This document shows, piece by piece, positions 23,801 to 35,465 of a DNA stretch of 64,000 nt (position 1 is its first letter; every line of letters begins with the position of its first letter). Location: the NCBI GenBank assembly GCA_963573385.1, contig CAUYLG010039183.1, forward strand, positions 20,620 to 84,619, given 5' to 3'. Source of the stretch: Cacajao melanocephalus (taxonomy: Eukaryota > Chordata > Mammalia > Primates > Pitheciidae). The notes beneath the pieces were generated by a model that was not told the origin of the DNA, searched no databases, and saw only the letters and a program-made list of their open reading frames with translations. The position numbers were made by a program, and so were the translations under genes.

Positions 23801-26800
23801 TAAGAGACTTGGAAAAATGTGTTACTTTTTAAGTTATATGATTATTTTAATAATTAAGGTAATGTCAGGTAGTTACAGAATAAGTTTTCAAAATCTGCCT
23901 TAATTCTAATTCTCAAAAATAAGAGTAGATGACATTGTCAGCCAGGTATATTTTAGACATTTACTCAGATAGACTAACAGAAATGCTTTTATGAAAGCAG
24001 AGCCATATTATATATGGTATACTTTTATTTTTAAAATGATGGATAGAGGGAATGATTCTTGGAAGACAGCCTTGGCTCTCTGGGTGCATACTGTCTACCC
24101 TTCCCAGCCAACCGTGATCCTCAGTTTCAGTGTCCATTTATATATTTCATCATGATGTGAGTGAAGTCAAGTGCTGTGCTATAGACTGAGAGGAGACCAG
24201 GGGATCAAACGTACAACTAGGGTTTGTGAAAAACCCTGAAGAAAGAGTAAGACAGCATTTTCTAGAGATACTTTGGTCCTTGAAGATAGCTAAGAAATAG
24301 AACTGCTCTGGCCAGAGTAAATCTTTCTGGAAAGATCTTCTGACTTCTCTGATTTTAGTGATTCTACGGTTGTGGATCAGGTTTGACTCTCTCTACCTAT
24401 AAGGCTGCTGAGGATGGAATTTTGCAAGTGAGGAGACAAAGGAACAAAGGCAACCATTTTCATAACCATTTGGGATACCCAGTATGTTTATCAGTTCCAA
24501 TATGTGAACATTTTTGTACATGTCTTTTGATGCATATTTATGAGTTTATATGAGATAAATACTTGGAAGTGAATTACAGAGACTCCTAATGGTCCCTCAA
24601 TATTAACAATGTTAATATCATTAAGATGTTTTTAAAAGGTAAACTGGAATTCCTTATATTTAACTGGATACATGGTCCCTCAGAATAAAAGTACACTTTA
24701 GCCTAATTTATATCCATGTGTAAGTACTGTCCAAGTGAATAAAATATTAGGAAGCACTGGTTTGACAAATTAGTCTCAGACAAATCAGAGATCTTACCCT
24801 GCATTAAACTTTACCAGTAATTTCCGTTACACAAGTAATCTCAGTGCACTGTAAAAAGAGTGATACAGGACTTTGAATGTGGTTTCTGGGCTCTTTCTCA
24901 CTACATTAGACTTGCTTGGTTATGACTTACATATATGACATCTAACTGATGTGTGTAACCACAGTACTTACACAAGAGGGAGTCATATCAGTTATGAAAC
25001 ACTTCCATTTTATATTAAGATAGTGATAGAGCTTTAGTGACATTTTCCAGGGAGCCACTGCCCATGTATCCACATATTTTATTTTTGTTTCCTATAAGCA
25101 GTCCTAAACAGCCTGCCAAGTACTTTCCCCTGAAAATGTCCAAGACATACAGACTTTGCTGCTATCAAATATCATTAGTTATTTTTTATTTTTTATTTTT
25201 TTTTTGCTTTTTGGCCAAGATATCTGTGATTAACATATATAAAAGGATATTAAAATAGGTCACTTGCCTTCTTTCTTCCCTTAAATGCAGATTGGATTCT
25301 TAACTCTTTTCTTCCCACACATGTAAGCAGAGGCAGTGTCTCTGAATTTCTGGCAGTAACTTTAACACTATACGCTTCCTTCTTCCTTCCAATTACAGTG
25401 TTGATGTACTAGATAAAGATCCACCAGCCATTTTGGCCCCTAGTACTTTGGCACCTTCAGAATGGAAACTTTTCCATGTGGAAAAACAAGACTAAAGGAG
25501 TCTGTGTCCCTATAGATTTGGGGCAACATATCACTCCTAGCATGCCTATTTCTGACCTTTTGCAATATCACAGAAAAATAAACACTTATTTTGTTTAAAC
25601 TCTAGTTCTTTTGTATGTTTTGAAACTCTCAGGTTACTCTAATCCTAATGAATACAAATTTGGAAGTTGGAAGTCAGAATGCTGTACATGAAAAGAGCCA
25701 AAAATATGAAACATTGGAATAACAGGAGCAGATGGGTGGCAAGAATCGAGTACTCACATATTGCAAGCTGACAATCTGATGATGTCTGTTATATAATGGA
25801 AGCTATATCCTTACATTTTCAGATAGAATTAAAAGCAGCAGTAGAGAGAGTAATAGAAAATTAACAGAGTTGGTCTTACTTGTCCATTTCTTGCTATTTC
25901 TATTAGAGTCCTTCAAGAGAGAAGTACTTAGCTAGGATTAGACACTTAGTGTTGAAGTGGGGATGCTGCTTTCTGCTAAAGGAGGCACACTCAGTAGCTA
26001 AATATCATGCAATTTGGAACTTTGACAGGTTGGAAATCCAATGGCTTCTGTTTCCCAGAGTACATCATTATAATCTGTGGTTTTCAGTCAGCAGATTTAG
26101 CAGATTATATGATTAAATACTTCTGACTGACTTACAGCTTGTTGTGGCCACATTACTAAATTTTGTCAAAGAAATGTAATTAGATCTAAGTAAAATTTCT
26201 GGGGAATGCCCTTAAATAAAAGGAGCATTGGAACTTGTTTTCTTATTTCCTACTAGTTGAGTGCAAATATGATTGCTAGAGCTCCAACAGTAATTTTGGG
26301 ACCAATCATGTCCTTGGGGGGCAAAAGCCCAATACAGCAGAACAATGGCTATAAAAGCCTAAAACTCTAACCAAATGGAATATCATAGATGTTCTGGATT
26401 TCCACACTTCTTGGATAATAGGGAAGATTAAATTCTGATAAGAAGCTTCTATTTTTTATTTCTGATGCTACTAATAAAATGAAACAACTCTGGAATATTT
26501 GTGAAAAGTAACATGTTAAAGTAATGTTGGCATAAAGGAGGTAAGATAATATTAAAAGAAAGCAAACAAAGAAAACTGATTAAAGTACATTGCACTTACA
26601 TGCACAGGAAATTTTCTGTTCTAAGTATTAAGGATTACATAGCATAAAACTATATACCAATAAACAGCTGTATCTCTCCCTTTAAATTAAAAGTCATAAA
26701 CAAATACACACAAGATAAAGTCATGAACTATTTAACATCATAATTATTTGAAATGAATATTTCAATCGCCAACAATATACTTTATTAGCTAGTCTGAAAA

Positions 26801-27085
26801 AATCTTATAAATCTGAAATTTGCAGGATAAATAAAATTACAGGAGTTTTAAAACAAAGTGAAGTTAGGGAGACAACAGGAACCCAAAGGCAGTTTTTATT
26901 TTGGTAACATATGCAAAACCCTGGATCTGTTGACCTTATACTTGCATAACTGCACAGGGTGCAGAAGATGGAAGGAAAATCTAGGGCTCAGTCAACTATA
27001 GATGTCTAATTAAAAATTACTCAGACTTTGGGGGTCTATAGGCTATACCCTATATAAAAAGATTAGTAAAAAAAAACAAAATACA
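20851..27085. other. 6.2-kb AT-rich stretch, no gene recognised
   Basis: I see no Alu, young L1 or coding exon here. A few blocks are a little richer in GC and could be very old repeats or conserved noncoding sequence: about 24050-24460 and 25700-26420. None can be named. The 73-codon frame at 25037-25258 ends in a low-complexity Phe/Tyr-rich run from a T-rich tract and has no family resemblance. Confidence 0.5.
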
Positions 27086-27390
<305 letters not shown>

Positions 27391-27455
27391 TCAGTGGTTC
27401 TGGGTATGGTGCTGGAACTTCTTCCAGGACAATTTATAACTAAGCCAGTCCTCTG

Positions 27456-27547
27456 TTAATTTTGTGGTGTAAATCTATTCTACCACATGGTCAACAACTG
27501 CCTTAATTTTGTGGTATAAATCTATACTGCCACATGGTCAAAAACCC
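27456..27547. repeat. 47-bp tandem duplication
   Basis: Copy one (27456-27502) and copy two (27503-27547) both contain ttaattttgtggt, aaatctat and ccacatggtca in register, with a handful of differences. This is a local duplication of unique sequence just after the Alu. Confidence 0.85.
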
Positions 27548-28690
27548 TTCATAGAGAAAATTTAATTTAACGGACTTCCAGGTTAGTAGTGCCTTACGTG
27601 ACTGGTAGGACTAACTAGAAATCATTTCTGGAAGAAGAAAACTTCAAACTAGACTTAAATAATTCCCTAAAGAAAAGGCCAAAGGAATTATATATTATAC
27701 TCACAGGTCATAGAGAAGGGGCCACAGCATGTGATGCAAAGCATTTGTGGAACCACAAGATTTGGGTCAGGTGGTAGAATAAAACAAAAGGAAAGCCCAA
27801 GGCTAGGGCATTTATTGCGGTTTTCTAGAAAAAAAAATGCAGGGCAGGGTAAACAGCTTAGGATTGGCTAAATAACTAATTAATTAATTTCAGTGGGCTT
27901 TGGGTTACATGGGTTGCCTCCAGTTGCCCTGTACCTGGCCCTGGGATGATTAAGGCACAAGAATGTTGTCTCTTGGGGTGTATAGGCCAGATAGACAAGT
28001 TACGCCTCTGGATTACTTCCTTTATATATCAAAGACAATCTGATGTTTTAAGTGTATTGAGCTTTTCTTATTTTATTCTATGTCCTGGAAGCGATACCAA
28101 TTATGTCTCTGCGTACTTCAATAAGCAGACCTTTCTTTCTTTCTTTTTTTTTTTTTTTACTATTTAGCCAGTTACGATGAAGTAATTGTTCTCCAAAATT
28201 TTTTTTGCCTACTTTGTACCTATTTTATACACAGCTTATACTAAAAACAAGCCACATTATTCTATCATAAGTTTGTGACTAGAATTCCTGTGATAACTTC
28301 CTTTGCTGATGATAAAGGCTAGTTTTGAAAAATTGTTTCAAAAACCAGCTTCTTAGTGACTTCATTAAACAGTATATCCAGACAAATGTATTCTACCTCC
28401 GCAGCAGTTCACATATTGTCCCATACCTTTAGTATACTCCGTTGGAATTATTTGTTTATAATTGAAATGTATTAGATTTGGATGGATTTCTGTCTAACGA
28501 TCTTAGCATTAGTGATACTGTTGGTTGTACTGTGAGTTTGCAACTGAAAACAAAACAAAACACTGGGTAATATATGACAGCTTCAGATATCAGGAGGTCT
28601 AATGTATACATTCAGCACTTTGTGAGGTTTTGAGAACAGAGGTACAGAAAAGAAATTAAACCCTCATTTCTTCTTTTTTGTTGTTGTTCT
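27548..28690. other. Noncoding DNA, no gene recognised
   Basis: AT-rich with a polypyrimidine run at 28131-28159. The 73-codon frame 27946-28167 ends in that T-run as a Phe tract and is not gene-like. Confidence 0.5.
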
Positions 28691-28930
28691 TTAAGTTCTG
28701 GAGCACATGTGCAGAATGTGCAGTTTTGTTACATAGGTACACAAGTGCCATGGTGGTTTGCTGCACCCATCAACTGGTCATCTACGTTAGGTATTTCTCC
28801 TAACAATATCCCTCTCATAGCTCCCACCCTCTGGTGTATAATGTTCTCCTCCTTGTGTCCATGTATTCTCACTCTTCAACTCCCACTTGTAAGTGATAAC
28901 ATGCGGTGTTTGGTTTTCTGTTCCTGGAAA
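28691..28930 (-). mobile_element. L1 3' end, antisense
   Basis: In reverse, this is the terminal part of an L1 3' UTR: tttaagttctggagcacatg, ttgttacataggtacac, gtttgctgcacccatcaac, and tgcggtgtttggttttct in order. These are hallmarks of L1PA/L1PB 3' ends. About 240 bp remain, so it is strongly 5'-truncated. Confidence 0.85.
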
Positions 28931-29867
28931 CACTCATTTTTGTGACGAAACAGAAGCTAACTACTTTCGCGGAATTAACAATTAATTTATTGCCTCATGT
29001 AAACAAACCCAAACATTTAACAACGTTACATTAGAACTTTTGCCTATTGTCAAAACTAACTATAGAGTTCGTATAAAGTAAGTAGAAAAAACAGTTTTGG
29101 TGTTAGTGCTTGATGTGTGCCCTAATCAGTAAGTACATCTAGCACAGTATAAGATTTTGATAAAAATAAGCATTATTAAAAATAAAAATGAGAAAATATT
29201 AACCCAAATAGTCTTCAAAGTGGTCCTTCTTATGTGCATTTAGAATGAACGTCTTTCAAGAAAAATTTACAAAGAGATGGAAGTGGACCATTCAAAACAA
29301 AAGTAGACTCGTCAAGAGCAAAAGTCATGGTAATCGTTTTTTTTCTTTTTTTTTTTTTGATGCCTAAGTTTGCCTTTTGACTTCCTGAAAGCCCAAAGAG
29401 TGATGATATCTATTTATTATCAGAGTTTTTGGAGAAAGCCAAAACTTTAGTAGAAAAATGCTGGGAAGTCTTCATCAGAGAGTCCTTCTTTACCATGACA
29501 ATTATCCTGCTTATTCTTTTTATCAATCAAGAGTAATTTTTCCAGAGTTTATATGAAAAATCATTAAGTATTCACTTTGTAGTACTGATTTGGCTCATTC
29601 TGATTGATTTTTGTTTCCTAAACTTAAAACATCTATAAACCTATTTTTATTCAATTAATAATGCAAAAATGATGACATTGACGTCTTTAATTCCCAGGCC
29701 ACAGAGTTCTTCAGGGATAGACTAAATAGCTTGTAAAAAACTTATGAATTCTTGATCTTGATGGAGCTTATGTTAAAAAATAAAACGTATATATCTTTAT
29801 CTTTTGATTTCATTCTTCTACAAGTATTTTAATGGTACCTACATACATGACTTTAAAAGTAGACTTC
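28931..29867. other. Noncoding DNA, no gene recognised
   Basis: AT-rich sequence with a T-rich run at 29337-29359. Nothing else stands out. Confidence 0.5.
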
Positions 29868-30215
29868 TGTCTTAGTTGGGAATGCTATAACAAAATATCA
29901 TAGACTGTGTGGTTTAAGCAACATATATGTCTCTTAGTTTTGAAGTCAAGGAAGCTGAAGATCAAAATGCTAACAGATCTGGTTTTGGTAAGGACCCAAT
30001 TCCTGGATTTCTGATGACTTGCTGTGACCTCACAAGTCACAGAGAGGAATCTCTGATGTCTCATTTTCATTTAAAGATGCTAATCCCAACATGAGGGTTT
30101 CATTCTCATTACTTCCTCTGAACCTAATTCACTCCCAAATGCTACACTTCCTAATGCCATTATATTGGATAAGTAAGGCCACCAAAAACAAATTTTGGAG
30201 GCACAAACATTATTT
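29868..30215 (-). mobile_element. MLT1-like MaLR LTR, antisense
   Basis: In reverse orientation it follows the MLT1 LTR: the end ctgtcttagttgggaatgct then ataacaaaatatcatagact, the block aagatcaaaatgctaacag, a cctaattcactcccaaatgc-like stretch, and aaattttggaggcacaaac near the start. About 350 bp, the usual size for MLT1. It lies alone, with no internal region. Confidence 0.75.
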
Positions 30216-31895
30216 TTAACAGGCTTCCAATTTTAATATGATAGTAGAAACAAGTGGAAAAAATGAAAAATATTTTTATACTGGCTTCCAAATTTGCTTC
30301 AAGTTAGTAGTGTATGTCTCATCAAAAGTATGTTGTATTGAAGACTATTTTTGTGAATCACATTTATTGACTTGTGTATTTTGAACCATCCCTGCATGCC
30401 TTTGATAAAACTCACTTAATCATAGAAAATTATCTTTATAATGTGCTGTTGGATTTGATTTGATCTGATAGCTTTTTGTTGACCATTTATTATCATCTCA
30501 ATAGATGAAGGAAAAGCATTCAAAAAAATCCCGCATCCCTTTATGATAAAATCCCTCAACAATTTAGGCATAGAGGAAACATAACTCAAAATAATAAAAG
30601 CCATATATAACAAACTGACAGCCAACATCATACTAAACAAGGAAAAGTTAAAAGCATTTCCATTAAGAACTGGAGCAAGATAAGGATGTTCATTTTTATT
30701 ACTTCTGTTCTACATAGTACTGGAAGTCCTAGCAAGAGCAATCAGATAACAGAAAGAAACAAATTAGAAATCTAATCTAATCTTTTAAATCATTAGATCT
30801 AATCTTTTAGATTTCTAAAGAAATCTAAATTAGAAAAAAAGAAAGTCAATCTATCTCTAACTATAATATTATTCCTAGAAAACCCTAAGTACTCTTCCAA
30901 AAATCTCCTAGATTTGATATATAAATTCAGGTTACCAAATCAATGTACACAAATCAGTAGCATTGCCTTATACTGAGAATCAAATCAAGATCACACCGAG
31001 AATCAAATCAAGAGCTTGATCACATTTACAACAGCTACAAAACATTTAAAATATCCAGAAATATAATTAACCAAGAAGGTGAAAGATTTCTACAAGGAGA
31101 ACTATAAAACACTGCAAAAATAAATCATAGATGACACAAATGGAAAAACACTCTACTCATGGATTGAAAGAATCAGTATTCTAAAAATAAGCATATTGCC
31201 CAAAACAATCTACAGATTCTTTGTTATTACTATCAAAATACTAATAGAATTAGAAAAAATAATTCTAAAATTCATATGAAACAAAAAAAGAGCCCTAACA
31301 GCCAAAGCTATCGTAGCAAAATGAACAAATCTGAAAACACCACACTACTCAACTTCAAATTACACTACAAGGCTGTAGTAACCAAAACAGCATGGTCCTG
31401 GTAAAAAGTAGACACATAGACAATGGAGCAGAAGAGAAAAATACAGCCAAATACTTACAACCAACTGATCTTTAACAAACTAAACAAAAGCATACCCTAG
31501 AGGACAGATACCCCATTTAATATATGGTTCTGGGAAAATTGAATAGCCATGTATAGAAGAATGAAACTGGATCCATATCTCTCACTATATACAAAAATTA
31601 ATTGAAGTTGGATTAAACACTTAAATCTAAGACCTGAAAACATAAAAACTGTAGAAGAAAACCTAGGAAAAAAACTTCCAGACATTGGCTTAGGCCAAGA
31701 ATTTATAACTATAACTTCCAAAGAAAATGCAACCAAAACAAAGATAAATAAATGAGACTTACCTAAAGAGTTTATGAAAGGCAAAAGAGATAATCAATAG
31801 AATAAATAGACAACTTACAGAATAGCAGACATTATTTGCAAACTGTACCTCCAATGGACTAATATCCAGAATCTACAAGGAACTCAAGCAAATTA

Positions 31896-31897
<2 letters not shown>

Positions 31898-31938
<41 letters not shown>
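31898..31938. repeat. (TA)n microsatellite in L1
   Basis: About 20 uninterrupted TA units within L1 ORF2-derived sequence. Confidence 0.95.
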
Positions 31939-31940
<2 letters not shown>

Positions 31941-32109
31941 AAAAATGAGAAATGACATTAATAGACATTTCTCAAGAGAAGATAAACAAATGACCAAAAA
32001 ACATATAAAAATGTTGAACATTACTAATCATTAGAGAAGTGTAAATTGAAACACAATGAGATACCAGCTTGTCATAGCCAGAAAGGCCACTATTAAAAAG
32101 TCAAAAATA

Positions 32110-32929
32110 GGCCATGCACAGTGGCTCATATGTATAATTTCAGCACTTTGGGTGGATGACGCAGGCAGACTGCTTGAGCTCAAGAGTTTGAGATCAGCCC
32201 GGGTAACATGGCAGAAACTTGTCTCTACAAAAAATACAAAACTTAGCCAGTTGTGGTGGCAGGTCTATTATCCCAACTATTTGGGAGGCTGAGATGGGAT
32301 AGTTACCTGAGCCCAGGAAGTCAAGGCACCCGTGAGCCTGTTGCTAGGTTCCGGGACCTGGGGTGCAGGGGAGGCTTAGCTTACTCCCGAGTGGGCTGTC
32401 TTTCCAGGCTCTTGGTCTCTCACTCACCCAAGAATGGGAGAAGGGACAACTCCAGGCACACTGCACTCGCAACTAAATATCGGACCCCTAAGAGTTTTTG
32501 CAGAAAGTGATTTATTTAGGCAGAGAAAAAGAAGAAGGAGAAAGAAAAAGATAGGAGAGAAAAGATTCCATGATATTGTGGAAGGGGACCCAAATATGGA
32601 ATCCGCCTCGATGTGGGGGACAGGGACTTTTAACCTGGGAGGATATCCCCTCTATCCAAGCCCTTTGACCTTTGAAAGGAGTTCCTTTAATCTTCCACTG
32701 GAGAGACTGATCTTTGATTCTTTCCCGTGCCTGCGAAAATTTAAACAAAGACCTCTAATCCCCGATGGAGAGGTGGGGAGGCATGGCGCTGGGAAGTTCT
32801 TGCCCTTGAAACTATGCCCCTGTGTAGACCCGGGAAGAGAATACATTCCCTCAAGCCGATATCATGTCTCTGCACTCCAGCCTGGGGGATGAAGTGAGAC
32901 CCCGAAAAAGAAAGAAACAAACAAACAAA
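32110..32929 (+). mobile_element. Alu element split by a solo LTR
   Basis: Left part 32110-32338 begins ggccatgcacagtggctcat and runs to gtgagcc near the end of the right monomer. The Alu resumes at 32858 with gatatcatgtctctgcactccag and ends in an A-rich tail with (caaa)n at about 32929. The 8-bp repeat caaaaata flanks the whole at 32102-32109 and 32930-32937. Divergence suggests an AluJ or old AluS. It lies inside the L1 and is itself the target of the LTR at 32339-32853. Confidence 0.9.
32339..32853 (-). mobile_element. Solo class I ERV LTR inside an Alu
   Basis: The 515-bp LTR starts tgttgctagg and ends cattccctca, with TG/CA termini. It is bounded by agcc at 32335-32338 and 32854-32857. 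Removing the LTR and one agcc restores a continuous Alu sequence, which fixes both ends. It shares gcagaaagtgatttatt and the aggcagag tract with the LTRs at 6.8 and 17.1 kb. No retroviral internal DNA is attached. The 152-codon plus-strand frame 32434-32892 runs antisense through this LTR and is a repeat artefact. Confidence 0.92.
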
Positions 32930-33825
32930 CAAAAATACAATAGATGTTGAGACAAATGTGGTGAAAATGAAATGCTTGTACTTTGCTGGGTCAAATGTTA
33001 ATTAGTACGACCTCTAGGGAAAACAACATGGCTATTTCTCAAAGAACTAAAAGTAGACCTACCATTGTATCCAGAAGTCTCACTACTATCTATCCAAAAA
33101 ATTAAAAAATAATAATTATATCAAAAGACACCTGCACATGCATTTTTATCACAGCACAATTCACAATTCTAAAGATATGTAATCAACCTGAGTGCCCACC
33201 AACTGATGAATGGAAAAAGAAAATATGGTTTACATATACCACAGAATACCACTGAGCCATAAAAAAATGTAATAATCTCTTTTGTAGCAACTTGGATAGA
33301 ATTGCAGGCCATTATTCTAAGTGTTGTAACTCAGGAACGGAAAACCAAATACTGCATATTATCACTTATAAGTAGGAGTTAAACTATGAGCATGCAAAGG
33401 CATATAGAGTGGTATAATGGACACTGGAGATTAAGAAGGGGAAATGGGGGTGTGAGGAATGAAAAATTTTCTATTGTGTAAAATGTACGCTATTTAGATG
33501 ACAGGTGCACTAAAAGCCCAGCCTTCCCCACTAAACAATTCATTCTTGTAAACAAAAAACACTTGTATCCTTAAATTATTAAAATAAATATTATTTTTTA
33601 AAAAACATGTTGTGACATATCTTTATTCAAACATGTGTTAACTAGAAAATCAAAATACATACTAAAAAAGAAATAATTTTTCAATATTAAAATCGACTCA
33701 ATGTTTCTCTGCTTAATATGATTAATGAAACAAAATCACTGTAAGCATATATTTAGAAAAATCTTTCCAGCGTTAATTCACAACATTATTTTTGTTAAGT
33801 TGTTGTAACTTAAAGTACTTTTAAA

Positions 33826-34165
33826 AAAGTCCTTTGCAGGGACATGGATCAAGCTAGAAGCTATAGTCCTCAGCAAACTAACACAGGAATAGAAAACCAA
33901 ACACCTCATATCTTCACTCATAAGTGGAAGTTGAACAGGTAAAACACATGGACACAGGGAGGTGAAGAACACACACTGGGGCCAGTTGGGGGTGGGGGGA
34001 AGGGAGGTAGAGTATTAGGACAAATACCTAATGCACGTGGGGCTTAAAACCTAGATGATAGGTTGATAGGTGCAGCAAACCACCATAGCACAAGTACACC
34101 TGTGTAACAAACCTACATGTTCTGCACTTGTATCCCAGAACTTAAAGCAAAATAAAACATAAAAT
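33826..34165 (+). mobile_element. L1 3' end (L1PA/L1PB-like)
   Basis: Starts near gtcctttgcagggacatgg, in the last part of ORF2, then aaactaacacaggaatagaa, the cataagtggaagttgaac motif, the G-rich 3' UTR stretch (ttgggggtggggggaaggg), and the terminal tgtaacaaacctacatgttc before an A-rich tail. Strongly 5'-truncated and relatively young. Confidence 0.85.
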
Positions 34166-34689
34166 AAATCAAAACATCTGGTATCCAGCCTCATCACCTG
34201 TGCATCATTTGTGAAAACTACTGAGGTGCTTGCTTAAAGTTTATACAGCCCCATCTTAAAAAAGTAGAATAATTTGAAATGCCAATATTTATAAATTTTG
34301 CTACATATGAGTTGCTAAGCCATGTGCTTTATATAAATTACCTCACCTCAACTTTGCCATGAACCTCTTATATAAAGGGTATTATCATCTACATTTTGTA
34401 AGGGGGAAAAAACTGATTCAAATGAGATTAATTGGCTTAGAGTAACACATTCAAGAATTTGTGGAACTAGGATAAAGTTCAAGCTCTCTGGTGACTGCTT
34501 TCATGAGCTTAATGGCTATATGATATAGGTTTAAAAACATACTTTTACAAAAAAGTGAGAAAGGGAGAAGACGCCGCTTAATCTGAGCATTCAATAACAG
34601 CTAAATTTGTAGTTACTGGAATTTAATTAATTAAAGAAAGTTCCACATTAGAAACCTATTCTCCAATAAAGCTACTAATAGGAACAGGA

Positions 34690-35465
34690 GGCAGGGAAAT
34701 TCTGGGCAGAAGAGGGCAGGTCCCTGGCACGGTCCCCACCCTCAAGCCAAAATGCCTAATGGTGTGATCCAAAGTGAGAACTTACATCCCTGTCATCCCC
34801 ACCCACTCATCCTGTACCCATATAAACCCCAGGTTCAGCCAGCAGAGAGAGGAGAAGCAGCTGGATATCAGAGATTATGGTTGCATGTTGCAAAGAAGTG
34901 GTTTGACTTCAGAGGAACAGCTTGATAGTGTAACTTCAGAGAGCAGTCCAGTTGTCTGGATAAAGAATATTACCTTCCCCCTCCATTTTCTTTTCAGCTC
35001 CCCTTCCCACTGAGAGCCACTTTCATCAGCAGTAAAATCTTCCACATTTACCATATTCAAGTCATTCATATCACCTGATTCCTCCTGGACACTGGACAAG
35101 AACTGAGGTACCATGAGTGTGGGTGCCAAAGGTTCTCACACTGACCCTCCACTGAGTTGCCAATATGTAAGCCATTCATAAATGGTAAAGCTAAAAGGAC
35201 ACTTTAACACTTCCTCTAGGGCTTCAGGGGTCATAGGCACTCTCCACTAGATGCTACTGCAGGGTGGGTACAGAGTTCAGTCTTGCAGTATCCAAAAGTG
35301 CTCCCCCCAGCTCCTGTGCCTGCCCACCTGCACTCCTCCTCTCACGAGGGATGGAGCAGTGAGTGAGTGGAGTTCAGCCCTGTCTGCACCCTTGCACTTC
35401 AGTTCCTACTTACGAAGGGGTCAGGGAAATATCCTGCTTCACTATCATGTTCCATGTGTGAATTA
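34690..35465 (+). mobile_element. Class I (ERV1-type) LTR, family uncertain
   Basis: A GC-richer block in AT-rich surroundings with LTR-like architecture: a TATA-type box (catataaacccc, 34819-34830), about 200 bp later a region rich in cccactgagagccac, a decayed polyadenylation-type signal (gtaaaatcttcc), and then a ggacactggacaagaactg motif typical of several ERV1 LTRs as I recall them. Boundaries are approximate, and the part beyond 35140 may be a separate segment. Short open frames on both strands are not genes. I cannot name the family without a search. Confidence 0.55.
34819..34830 (+). promoter_or_regulatory. TATA-box-like site of the LTR
   Basis: catataaacccc lies in the expected place for the LTR core promoter. 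Whether it is still used cannot be seen. Confidence 0.4.

Larger units (their letters stand above)
30335..33605 (+). mobile_element. L1 with probable 5' inversion
   Basis: From about 30481 rightward the plus strand reads as the second half of L1 ORF2 (from ctcaatagatgaaggaaaag) through the C-terminal region, then a 3' UTR ending in an A/T-rich tail near 33605. The preceding 30335-30480 is the antisense of the ORF2 segment that normally lies just upstream, so the two parts meet head to head as expected from twin priming. A (TA)n tract lies at 31898-31938. An Alu, itself carrying a solo LTR, interrupts it at 32110-32929. Many stops and indels make it inactive. Confidence 0.75.

Noticed and set aside
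32434..32892. 152-codon plus-strand open frame
   Set aside because: It runs antisense through the solo LTR and into the Alu. It has no family signature, and its length reflects GC content.
33606..33825. Possible separate element between two L1 3' ends
   Set aside because: Only AT-rich sequence with no recognisable ends or coding content.
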